Of a stretch of 64,000 nucleotides of DNA, positions 24,457 to 33,036 are shown in pieces. Position 1 is the first letter of the stretch; every line of letters starts with the position of its first letter. A model generated the notes under the pieces. The model made no database searches. It was given only the letters and a program-made list of their open reading frames with translations, and was not told the DNA's origin. A program made the position numbers and the translations under genes. Source of the DNA: WTXA01 sp964415195 (lineage in GTDB: Bacteria; Bacillota; TC1); contig CAYPYD010000007.1 in assembly GCA_964415195.1 (NCBI GenBank), positions 17,051 through 81,050 on the forward strand, given 5' to 3'.

Positions 24457-24906
24457 ATGAAAAAGAAGGTAGGTTACATTGTCCTTGGTTTTCTATCCTT
24501 GTTACAAATATTAGGTGGCGTTGGTATTTTTTTTCTTGATGATTTAAGTGGGAAGAAGATAGGTGTTAATCATCATGTTATTATCAAGAAAAAGGAGTTT
24601 ATTTCTACTTGGATGAGCAATAATCAAGTTGATGTGTATAAGTTGGTTTTGTTAGTCATTGTAGTTTTGGCTGTAGTGTACTTTATCTATCAGATATACA
24701 GGCGAGTAAATTGGTGGAGATATGTTAGTACTTTTTTAGTAATAATATTCAGTATTCTAGTTTATTTTGAGTTGATACTTGAGGTTTTTCAAAGTTTACC
24801 GGTATATATGTACCTTGTGTATGTAACTGTTGGTATCTTGTTTATTGAAATTATTAAAGTTGTAATCCAAAAGTTAATAGATATAGAAATTTTTAGGAAA
24901 TTGTAG
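24457..24906 (+). CDS. Small four-helix membrane protein, unknown
   Basis: A 149-residue protein with four hydrophobic segments (about residues 5-26, 64-83, 90-110 and 115-138). I recognise no family. It follows the rhodanese lipoprotein gene by 17 bp, with a GTGAAGGG ribosome site, and is closed by a terminator, so the two form an operon and may work together at the membrane. Confidence 0.75.
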   Translation: MKKKVGYIVLGFLSLLQILGGVGIFFLDDLSGKKIGVNHHVIIKKKEFISTWMSNNQVDVYKLVLLVIVVLAVVYFIYQIYRRVNWWRYVSTFLVIIFSILVYFELILEVFQSLPVYMYLVYVTVGILFIEIIKVVIQKLIDIEIFRKL

Positions 24907-24911
24907 TTTAT

Positions 24912-24945
24912 GAGGGTGAGGATATATTTATTCTCACCCTCTTTA
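24912..24945 (+). terminator. Intrinsic terminator of the rhodanese operon
   Basis: Perfect 9-bp GC-rich stem GAGGGTGAG with CTCACCCTC, followed by TTT. Confidence 0.85.
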
Positions 24946-24997
24946 TATAGTTAAATGATATAATGTCTATTAAGGAAATATTTTAGGAGTGAGTATT

Positions 24998-26218
24998 ATG
25001 ATGATTAAGAATTTGATGATAACTGATATAACCGAAGAGGGTAACGGTGTTACTAGACATGATGGTAAGGTTATTTTTGTCAAGGATGCTTTACCTGGTG
25101 AGTTGGTTAATATTAGGATAACCCATAGCAAGAAGAAATTTGATCAAGGTGAGGTTATTGCCTATTCTAGTAAAAGTGATATGAGGGCTACTCCTTTTTG
25201 TATGCATTATGGTACTTGTGGTGGTTGTTCCTTGCAGCATGTAAATTATGATGAGGGTCTTAACTATAAGGCGGGTTGGGTTAAGAATGGGTTTTCTAAG
25301 ATTGGTAGGATAATTATTGATACTCCTTCTATAGTTGGGATGCAAAATAGGTATAAGTATAGAAATAAGGTTGTTTTTCATGGTTTTTTTGTTGATGATG
25401 AGTATAAGCTTGGTTTTTATAGGAAGGGTTCTAATAGTTTTGTTCCTATTGTTGAGTGTTTGCTTGTTCCTGATGTTTTTATTGAGATTAAGAATAGGAT
25501 TGAAGTATTGGCAGGGGAGTATAATGTTTTTCCTGATAAGATTATGCTTCGCACAAATGGTAGTGATTTTCAGATTAATTTAGAGTGTGGTCAGGGTGAT
25601 AATCTTGATTTGTTATTGTGTGATTTGAAGAATGAGTTTTCTACGCTTAAGGGTAATATTGAGTTTAGTATAGATGGTAGTGTTTTTGAGGTTTCTTCTG
25701 GTTCGTTTTTTCAGGTGAATATGGAGGGGGCTTCTTCTTTGTTTAGTATTGTTGAGAAGTTTGTGGGGGATGTTTCATCCTCGACTATATATGATTTGTG
25801 TTGTGGTGTTGGTAGTCTTGGTGTTCATTTAGGTAAGGCTGGGGCTAAGGTGAGGGGTTATGAGGTTTTTGAGGAGGCTGTTGTCCTGGCGCGAAAGAAT
25901 GCTGAGGTTAATGGGTTGTCTGATTTTTCTTTTATTGCTGGTAGGGTTGAGGATGTTATTTCTTCTTCTATGTTTGAGAAAGAGCAGGGTGTTGTTATTT
26001 TGGATCCTCCTCGTGGTGGGGTTGATTCTTTTGTGGTGGAGAGTATCATTTATTCTAATGTTGAGCGGGTTGTTTATGTTGGTTGTGGTCTTGGTAAGAT
26101 GGTCCGTGATGTTGCAAGACTGGTTGAGGGTGGTTTTGTTGTGTCTGGTGTGGAGTGTGTTGATATGTTCCCTTGGACTGGGCATGTGGAGACAATATCA
26201 TTATTAGTTCGTAAATAA
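24998..26218 (+). CDS. 23S rRNA (uracil-5-)-methyltransferase, RlmD/RumA family
   Basis: About 406 residues. A TRAM domain at the N-terminus is followed by an iron-sulfur cysteine set, C68-X5-C74-X2-C77, with a further cysteine near residue 154. The SAM-binding YDLCCGVGSLGVHLG, the VILDPPRGG motif and a catalytic-type cysteine in VYVGCGLGKMVRD place it in the TrmA/RumA family of m5U methyltransferases. The exact uridine cannot be told from sequence. ATG 24998 is chosen because AGGAG lies 8 nt upstream; GTG 24989 overlaps that site. The gene is extremely G/T-rich on the coding strand. Confidence 0.92.
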   Translation: MMIKNLMITDITEEGNGVTRHDGKVIFVKDALPGELVNIRITHSKKKFDQGEVIAYSSKSDMRATPFCMHYGTCGGCSLQHVNYDEGLNYKAGWVKNGFSKIGRIIIDTPSIVGMQNRYKYRNKVVFHGFFVDDEYKLGFYRKGSNSFVPIVECLLVPDVFIEIKNRIEVLAGEYNVFPDKIMLRTNGSDFQINLECGQGDNLDLLLCDLKNEFSTLKGNIEFSIDGSVFEVSSGSFFQVNMEGASSLFSIVEKFVGDVSSSTIYDLCCGVGSLGVHLGKAGAKVRGYEVFEEAVVLARKNAEVNGLSDFSFIAGRVEDVISSSMFEKEQGVVILDPPRGGVDSFVVESIIYSNVERVVYVGCGLGKMVRDVARLVEGGFVVSGVECVDMFPWTGHVETISLLVRK

Positions 26219-26260
26219 AGAAAATTAAGTAAACACATATATTTCAAAGGAGAAGCATAA

Positions 26261-26677
26261 ATGAAAAAAGTGATTATCATTATTTTATTTATATTTTTCA
26301 TCTTCATTTTTGGATGTTTCAATGGTGGTGACGTGAATAATGTTTCTATCGACTATGGAAAGTCAGAAATTTATTCCCAACAAGACATGGATTCTGCCAT
26401 TGAAGTAATTAAGAAGGAATTTGCCACATGGGATGGTTGTGATCTTAATGAGATTTCATATTTGGGCGATGACATAGCTAAAGATAGTATAGACTATTGT
26501 AACCAATTAAAACAGGATGCTGCTTTTGATGAGTGCATTGTATTTGAATCATCTTTCCATTCACCAAAAAATGGAGGAGATGCTTGGGAACCAGACGAAG
26601 AAAATACTGGTTTTAGTTGGTATTTAGCCAGAAAAGAAAATGGTGCATGGACTTTACTTACATGGGGCTATGGATAA
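26261..26677 (+). CDS. Small putative lipoprotein
   Basis: A 138-residue protein with a very hydrophobic N-terminus ending in IFGC (C19). The mature part includes YSQQDMDSAIEVIKKEF and ends in ENTGFSWYLARKENGAW. This C-terminal pattern recurs in small secreted proteins of Clostridia and may be a compact alpha/beta domain, but I know no function. RBS AAAGGAG. It is separated from its neighbours by short AT-rich gaps. Confidence 0.75.
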   Translation: MKKVIIIILFIFFIFIFGCFNGGDVNNVSIDYGKSEIYSQQDMDSAIEVIKKEFATWDGCDLNEISYLGDDIAKDSIDYCNQLKQDAAFDECIVFESSFHSPKNGGDAWEPDEENTGFSWYLARKENGAWTLLTWGYG

Positions 26678-26749
26678 TAAAAAACAGCGTGTAATTTAAA
26701 TTACTCTAATGTCTTTTAGGATAAAACAAAAAAAGAGGAGAAACCATAA

Positions 26750-27733
26750 ATGGGAGCATTAGTTGCATTTTTTGTCATGATGATAATATTTTGTATTTCG
26801 CTATTTTTCATTATTATAAGTACAGTTCTTTTAATTATACGTAAAACACAAGTGAAAAAAGGTCGACTTCTTAAAAAAAGATGGCTTGTTGTACCTTTGA
26901 TAATCTTAGTGATAAATATTTTTCTTATCACAATACCGTTAGGTTTTGTTGGATTTTTGCGTGAAGCCAACAGCCAAGTTATAAAGGATATAGTCTATGC
27001 TGAATCGGGAAAAATTCTATATTGGCCATTGGATAAATATGTCTATGTTGATGATTGGTTCATGATAGATGATATAAAATATGTTAATGTATCTACAGTT
27101 GATAAATTTTTCATAGAAATTGATGAAGACATGATAGGAGAACCGATAGCTAACATAACCAATAAGTCTTTGGGTTCAGATTATTTAAATATTATCATGT
27201 CATATATACTAACTGGTAGTTCACCAGAGGAATATAATATGTCAACTTTATACCAAGTAAAAACAGGCACCTCTTATGAATTTTTATCACTTGGTCATGA
27301 ATATGGTAAACTATATTGCCCTGAAAATTTATTTGATAAATTAAATTCATATTATTCTGATTTATCTAATTATGATACCCAAAATGTATTTAATGTTGAT
27401 TATGTTGAAAATACTGATAAAACATGGAAAAGAATCGAAAAGGAAATCAATATAGAACCAGGAATATTTGAAAAATTAGAAAATCCGCTTAAATTCAAAC
27501 AAGATTTTGAACATTATAAAATTCCAATTGATACTTCAGATAATGAAAATGTTAAAGAAAAAGATTTGATATCATATAGTAAGGATAAGTTAGCACAAAA
27601 ATCTGTGTATTTAATCTTAATAGATAATCAAGTTTATATAAATCAACAAAGATTTGACAATGATTATATTGATAGATATTTATTGCCTCAATATATGAGT
27701 GAATATATTAAGAAGACAGTCTTTTCTGACTAA
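26750..27733 (+). CDS. Membrane-anchored protein of unknown function
   Basis: A 327-residue protein with two membrane segments near the N-terminus (about 5-28 and 45-68) joined by a basic loop, then about 255 hydrophilic residues that should lie outside the cell. No domain recognised. RBS AGAGGAG, 5 nt before the ATG. No terminator separates it clearly from the lipoprotein gene 72 bp upstream. Confidence 0.7.
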   Translation: MGALVAFFVMMIIFCISLFFIIISTVLLIIRKTQVKKGRLLKKRWLVVPLIILVINIFLITIPLGFVGFLREANSQVIKDIVYAESGKILYWPLDKYVYVDDWFMIDDIKYVNVSTVDKFFIEIDEDMIGEPIANITNKSLGSDYLNIIMSYILTGSSPEEYNMSTLYQVKTGTSYEFLSLGHEYGKLYCPENLFDKLNSYYSDLSNYDTQNVFNVDYVENTDKTWKRIEKEINIEPGIFEKLENPLKFKQDFEHYKIPIDTSDNENVKEKDLISYSKDKLAQKSVYLILIDNQVYINQQRFDNDYIDRYLLPQYMSEYIKKTVFSD

Positions 27734-27859
27734 TCTGTTTTAAATAAGTTAAAGATAGATATGGTGTTATATCACTTCTATCCATGTGTAGAAATGCTGT
27801 CGTCTGATAAGGAAGAACAATACTTGATAACAATAGATAGGTGAAAAGGATAAGTGATT

Positions 27860-29056
27860 ATGGAAAAAAGTTTAGAAGCAAATCAACATAAATTAAGTAA
27901 GCCACTTATCTTTCTTATGGCTGTGGCATGTGGGGCAGTTGCAGCAAATCTATACTATGCTCAGCCACTCCTTTCTGATATTGCAAGAACCTTTCATACC
28001 AGCCAGGAAACAATAGGCCTTGTGCCAATGCTTATGCAAATAGGTTATGCACTGGGTATGCTGCTTATATTACCCCTAGGGGACATGAAAAGACGGCGCC
28101 CATTGATAGTAATGATGCTTATCCTCTCTTCAATAGCATTGTTGCTGGTATCCTTCTCAATAAACCTTGAAATGCTTCTTATATCATCATTTGCACTCGG
28201 CTTTACAAATGTTACTCCTCATCTAGTGGTAGCCTTTGCAGCCCAGTTATCCGATCATAAGGAAAGAGGCAAGACGGTCGGAAGTGTAATGAGTGGCCTT
28301 TTAATTGGAATACTGCTATCGAGAACCTTCAGTGGTTTAATAGGTGCATCCTACGGCTGGAGAATAGTATTCATACTTGCATTTGTAATAATCCTTCTCC
28401 TTGCATTGTCAATGAGATTGTTTCTTCCAGATAGCCAATCTGCATCCAATATTAAGTATAGTAAGCTTTTATTTTCTATGTGGCACTTTATTAAGACAGA
28501 ACCAGTTCTAAGGCAGGCGTCCATTACAGGAGCCTTGATGTTTGCCACCTTTAATATATTCTGGACGTCATTAATATTTCTGCTTGAGAGCCCTGCGTAC
28601 AAATTAGGCGCAGAGGCAGCGGGCTTATTTGGACTTGTAGGAGTTACTGGTGCTCTAGCTTCACCAATCGTTGGAAGGATTGCTGATAAAAGAGGCACAT
28701 GGATGACTCTTACATTTGCTATGGTTTTATCTACCTTGTCCTATGTATTTTTCGGGCTGTTTGGAATGCAGTTATGGGGACTTATTATTGGAGTCATTTT
28801 GCTTGATATTGGTATACAATCGGGCCAAATATCAAACCAGACCAGAATATATGCACTAAATGGAGAAGCTAGGAACCGAATAAATACTGTCTTCATGGTA
28901 TCCTATTTTATAGGAGGCTCACTGGGTTCTATCCTTAGTACTTACAGCTTTGTTCACTATGGATGGACAGGAGTATGTGTTTCAGGTATATTATTAATGT
29001 TCATTGCGCTTACAATACAATTTTATAAAAGAAACTCCATTAAAGAAATTATCTAA
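27860..29056 (+). CDS. MFS transporter (YnfM/sugar-efflux-like)
   Basis: About 398 residues with twelve hydrophobic segments. GAVAANLYYAQPLLSDIA, then QIGYALGMLLILPLGDMKRRR (the loop 2-3 motif), is typical of the YnfM/AraJ-like drug and metabolite exporters of the major facilitator superfamily. The substrate is unknown. ATG 27860 has AAAAGGA 9 nt upstream; GTG 27854 is a weaker choice. The gene looks somewhat richer in G+C than its neighbours and is flanked by unannotated AT-rich gaps, which would be compatible with transfer. Confidence 0.88.
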   Translation: MEKSLEANQHKLSKPLIFLMAVACGAVAANLYYAQPLLSDIARTFHTSQETIGLVPMLMQIGYALGMLLILPLGDMKRRRPLIVMMLILSSIALLLVSFSINLEMLLISSFALGFTNVTPHLVVAFAAQLSDHKERGKTVGSVMSGLLIGILLSRTFSGLIGASYGWRIVFILAFVIILLLALSMRLFLPDSQSASNIKYSKLLFSMWHFIKTEPVLRQASITGALMFATFNIFWTSLIFLLESPAYKLGAEAAGLFGLVGVTGALASPIVGRIADKRGTWMTLTFAMVLSTLSYVFFGLFGMQLWGLIIGVILLDIGIQSGQISNQTRIYALNGEARNRINTVFMVSYFIGGSLGSILSTYSFVHYGWTGVCVSGILLMFIALTIQFYKRNSIKEII

Positions 29057-29338
29057 TAAATAGAGAGCGCAGATTGATATGTTTTTAAAATTACTCCATC
29101 CATGTGGATAATAAGTTTACCAAATTTTAAAATTAACGCCTCAAAATAAATCAGAGAACAAAGGAGTCATCATTTACAAAATAATGTATTATACATTGTG
29201 GAAATCTTCTTATAAGGTTAAAATTGTGATAATGATACAAAGATATTTGGAGCTAAGAAGAACTGGATTTCTCTTTTAAATGGGTATGTAATTAAAAAGA
29301 TTGTTTTACGTGTCAAAGCAAGATTATCGGAGGATAGG
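29057..29338. other. Intergenic stretch without recognisable content
   Basis: About 280 bp of AT-rich sequence between the MFS and GGDEF-EAL genes. I see no convincing ORF, terminator stem or promoter pair. Confidence 0.5.
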
Positions 29339-31369
29339 ATGCCATTTTTTAAACCAGAAGATAAAACTTATACCATGAACAATTCTGGACTAACAAAGAA
29401 ACCATGGAGAACAGTGATTGGCTATGCGATTTTAGGCTTTCTTTGGATACTTTTCTCAGATCGGTTCTTAGCACTGTTTGTACAAGACCCAGTTAACTAT
29501 GCCACCATGCAGACCTATAAAGGTTGGCTTTATGTGACGTTAACTTCCTGTGCACTATTTTTCTTAGTGAAATTTGATTACAGACATATTTTAGAACTAA
29601 ATCAAAAACTTCTGATGCAGCATCAAACACTCGAGGCTGCATATGATGAATCTATTGCTTTAGAAGAACAATTAAAAGAGAAAATTGGTCATTTGCTAGG
29701 TAAACAAAGATTTATCGATACGATTCTTGACCATTCTCAAGTAGCTATTGTCATTTGGAATACAGAGGGAATAGTAATAGATGCCAACTCTTATTACCTT
29801 AAATTAGTAGGACGTGAATTAAAGGAGTTAGTCGGTAAACGCTGGCTTGATTTTTATGAGGAAGAATCAGAAAAACCAATGCTAGAAGCAATGATTAACA
29901 CTTTAAAAAAGAATCGTAATGTCAATAATATTGAAAAAAAGATAGTTAGAGAAGATGGAACATTCGCATATACTCTATGGAATGATTCTATTGTAGATGG
30001 TGTTGAGGCATCTGGAACGTATATTGCTTCTTTTGGTATAGACATAACAAAAGAGAGAGAACACGAACTTAAAGCCATAAGCTTAGCTTATGAAGATCCA
30101 ATAACAGGTTTAAGAAATCGTATTGCTTTTGAAAGAGATATGGAGATATATACTGCAGTGGGAGATGATTTCACGCTTTTTTATATGGATATTGATCAAT
30201 TTAATGCCTTGAACGATTTACATGGACATAGCTATGGAGATTTGTTCTTAAAGCAATTAGCGGAAATGTTTAAAGTATATTGCCCTGACATCCAAGTTTA
30301 TAGATGGTCTGGTGATGATTTTATTCTCTATAAAAAGTATAAATCTAATTCAAAGGACCTCAATCTCTTAATGGAAAAAGATGTTGAACGAATCAAGAGT
30401 TTTATTCATAAAAAATGGCAATTAAAGGAAGTTAGTTATACACCAACCATATCAATGAGCTCAGTGATCTTTCCCCAAGATGGAGAACTTCTAGATTTAC
30501 TATTTAGGAATTTAGATTATACACTTCAAGAGGCCAAGCATCGGGGAAGAGGGAGCTATGTACGATTTGAAAGAAGCTTATATTTAGCTATGGAGCATCG
30601 TCTCCATTTAGAAACAAAGATGCTAACAGCTTTAAGTGATGATCACTTTTCATTATTTTATCAGCCAATATATCACCTTGATAGCGGTGCGATGGAAGGG
30701 GCTGAAGTTTTAATACGATGGTTAAATGAACCCAAGGTCAGCGTTGTAGAGTTTATTAAAATTGCTGAGGAGTCGGGCATTGTTTTAAAACTCGATGAAT
30801 GGGTAATGAGAAAATCCTTCGAATTTTTGAGTAGGCATCAAGAAGAACTTGATGAGTTGATGTTATCTATCAATTTGTCCGCTCAAACCATTGCTTCAAC
30901 TGAGCTAATTACTATACTAAAAGAATTAGTGTCCCGTTATCAAATTAACACTGCACAGGTGAAATTTGAGATTACGGAGCATAGTTTTCTTAAGGATTTC
31001 GAATTTGCGAATATTCAACTCAGTAAACTTAGAGAAATGGGCTTTTCTATTGTCCTAGATGATTTTGGTATCCAGTATTCCTCATTGAGCTATTTAGCAA
31101 AACTACCTTTTACGCATTTGAAAATTGATAAATCCTATATTGACCGAATTGTAACAAACGAAAAGGAACGCGTCATAGTGAAGCATGTGATACAACTTGC
31201 TCATAGTTTAGGTTTATCAACGGTTGCAGAAGGAATCGAAACTGAAGAACAGCGATTAATTGCATCCCAGATGGGTTGCTGCTTTGCACAAGGCTACTTA
31301 TTTTCTAAACCGCTGCCAGAAAGCTCGTTCTTAGAGTTAATTTTACAGAAGGCTTTACCTAAAGATTAA
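29339..31369 (+). CDS. PAS-GGDEF-EAL cyclic-di-GMP phosphodiesterase, degenerate GGDEF
   Basis: A 676-residue protein: two membrane segments (about 24-42 and 60-78), a coiled coil, a PAS domain (about 120-235), a GGDEF domain (about 240-395) and an EAL domain (about 415-665). The GGDEF signature is altered to SGDDF (about 324-328), so cyclase activity is doubtful. The EAL domain keeps EVLIRW, SINLS, EITEHS, LDDFG, LKIDK and AEGIET, so it should hydrolyse c-di-GMP. RBS GGAGG. It probably links a PAS-sensed signal to motility or surface attachment. A small membrane gene starts 9 bp downstream. Confidence 0.92.
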   Translation: MPFFKPEDKTYTMNNSGLTKKPWRTVIGYAILGFLWILFSDRFLALFVQDPVNYATMQTYKGWLYVTLTSCALFFLVKFDYRHILELNQKLLMQHQTLEAAYDESIALEEQLKEKIGHLLGKQRFIDTILDHSQVAIVIWNTEGIVIDANSYYLKLVGRELKELVGKRWLDFYEEESEKPMLEAMINTLKKNRNVNNIEKKIVREDGTFAYTLWNDSIVDGVEASGTYIASFGIDITKEREHELKAISLAYEDPITGLRNRIAFERDMEIYTAVGDDFTLFYMDIDQFNALNDLHGHSYGDLFLKQLAEMFKVYCPDIQVYRWSGDDFILYKKYKSNSKDLNLLMEKDVERIKSFIHKKWQLKEVSYTPTISMSSVIFPQDGELLDLLFRNLDYTLQEAKHRGRGSYVRFERSLYLAMEHRLHLETKMLTALSDDHFSLFYQPIYHLDSGAMEGAEVLIRWLNEPKVSVVEFIKIAEESGIVLKLDEWVMRKSFEFLSRHQEELDELMLSINLSAQTIASTELITILKELVSRYQINTAQVKFEITEHSFLKDFEFANIQLSKLREMGFSIVLDDFGIQYSSLSYLAKLPFTHLKIDKSYIDRIVTNEKERVIVKHVIQLAHSLGLSTVAEGIETEEQRLIASQMGCCFAQGYLFSKPLPESSFLELILQKALPKD

Positions 31370-31378
31370 GGAAAAAAG

Positions 31379-32221
31379 ATGAATACTTTAAATAAAGAAC
31401 TTAGTTTTAATAAAATAGGAACAATAATACCAGCAATTTTAATCGGCATAGTAGGTATGGTTGGTAATGATGTGCCAATAAGTATATTGCTGCAGAATCT
31501 AGTTGCTATGATTATATTTGGTTTAATGGCATTATTCTTTATTTATAAAGGTGTCAGAATCAAAGACGAAATTATTATAGTCATATCATTAATACTGTTA
31601 TTTCTTTCACTGTTTGGGAATGGTATAGATGGTGTACACAGGTGGATAAAATTAGGGATATTAAATGTGAATGTTGCTATGATAGTTTTACCTATAACTA
31701 TAGTAGCATCCTATAATTTGTTAATAAAAAAGAGAGTGAAGTATGCATTGATTATTATAGTAATCATTGCAATACTTCTGGTCTTACAACCAGATGCATC
31801 TCAGCTAATGGGGTTTTCTATTCCTTTAGTAATCATTCTGTTTGATAAGAAAATAAATTTAAATCCTATTCTTAGATATGTTGTTTCATTAATACTTATT
31901 TTCCTAATGATTTTATCTTTGATATTTGTAGATAATTTAGCCTCTGTTAGTTATGTTGAAGGAATTTTGGGATTGTTAAAAAATATGTCACCAATTTTGT
32001 TGGTAATGGGAATTATTTCATTGATTTTAATACCACTTCCATTTATATTGTTTCCACCAAAAGAATTTCGACGTTTATCTATATGTATAGGTTTATATTA
32101 TATCTTAATTATGATTGCTACTTTATTTGGAAATTTTCCTGTACCTTTTATGGGATATGGAATATCACCAATAATTGGATATTTTATTGTAATATGGTAT
32201 ACAAATATGAAATGCTATTAA
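31379..32221 (+). CDS. Short SEDS-like (FtsW/RodA-related) polytopic membrane protein
   Basis: A 280-residue protein with about nine membrane segments. Three patterns appear in the same order as in SEDS glycosyltransferases: GVHRWIKLG (about 84-92), VLQPDASQ (about 135-142), and NFPVPFMGYGISPIIGYF (about 251-268). It is much shorter than FtsW/RodA (about 370-400) and lacks the N-terminal helices, so it may be a divergent non-catalytic relative. It starts 9 bp after the c-di-GMP protein gene, with an AAGGAAAAAAG site, implying cotranscription. The assignment is tentative. Confidence 0.6.
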   Translation: MNTLNKELSFNKIGTIIPAILIGIVGMVGNDVPISILLQNLVAMIIFGLMALFFIYKGVRIKDEIIIVISLILLFLSLFGNGIDGVHRWIKLGILNVNVAMIVLPITIVASYNLLIKKRVKYALIIIVIIAILLVLQPDASQLMGFSIPLVIILFDKKINLNPILRYVVSLILIFLMILSLIFVDNLASVSYVEGILGLLKNMSPILLVMGIISLILIPLPFILFPPKEFRRLSICIGLYYILIMIATLFGNFPVPFMGYGISPIIGYFIVIWYTNMKCY

Positions 32222-32301
32222 TTATTGATTCCAATGTAAAAGGCCTCCTTTCATTTATCTGCTAGAGAAATAAAAAGAAGCCTTATATAAATACTCTAAA
32301 G

Positions 32302-32805
32302 TCAATCCTCGAGAATAGCGAGGATTTCATTTCTTCGAAAAATTGGAAGACTGAACGGAGAGTTATACCTTGCCAAAAGAAAATCCCCAGTTGGTTTCCA
32401 TTCTGTTTTATTTAGCCATCCAATTAGTTGATTTTTATAATTCGAAATCTTTTCAGAATCAACATTTCCAGAAAAAGTAATAGCTGCAATCAAACGTTTT
32501 TCATATCTACGAACAGTAACGCTTGGATCATCGGGATTAGGTGGACCGTTCTCAGCAAATTGTCTTGGCATTACAAATTCAGTTGTCTTATGATTTTCGT
32601 TTAAATCATTTATAACCGGTACTGTCATTGATATTTTTTCCTTATTTGCATTATTACCACTAATGTAAGAAAATAATTTATTAAATCCCATTGTTTCCCC
32701 AATATTAGATTCATTGGTAGTTACGGTAAAGAATGATTCATAACTTCTAATTTCAAAGTCACCATCTTTCTTAAGCACTTCATATACAGCTTGATTTCTT
32801 GGCAT
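32302..32805 (-). CDS. SOUL-family heme-binding-like protein
   Basis: A 167-residue protein of the SOUL/HBP family: YEVLKKDGDFEIRSYESFF at the start, GFNKLFSYISGNNANKEKIS, then MTVPV, and LLARYNSPFSLPIFRRNEI near the end. Members bind heme or porphyrins in the cytosol; the function in bacteria is unclear. ATG 32805 is taken as the start because AGGAGGTG lies 6 nt upstream. GTG 32814 overlaps that site. Confidence 0.9.
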   Translation of the reverse strand: MPRNQAVYEVLKKDGDFEIRSYESFFTVTTNESNIGETMGFNKLFSYISGNNANKEKISMTVPVINDLNENHKTTEFVMPRQFAENGPPNPDDPSVTVRRYEKRLIAAITFSGNVDSEKISNYKNQLIGWLNKTEWKPTGDFLLARYNSPFSLPIFRRNEILAILED

Positions 32806-33036
32806 AAAGGACACCTCCTTGAGCTAGTATTTAATACAGTTTCATTATATTCCTTTTTATACTATAGAAGAAGACTATTATAAAAAGAATATTTTTGAAG
32901 GATAAGATTGAGTTAAATATAGCTGGTAGTATTTTTTATGTTTAAATAAATGTCTAAATAGATTACAATTGAAAGAAATGCCCAAGCAGTAAGTATATAC
33001 CACGAGAAATAAGAAAGACTATTAAATAGGAATTGA

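Noticed and set aside
27860..29056. Recently acquired mobile segment at the MFS gene
   Set aside because: The gene seems slightly richer in G+C, but no insertion sequences, repeats or integration signs flank it. The difference alone is not enough.
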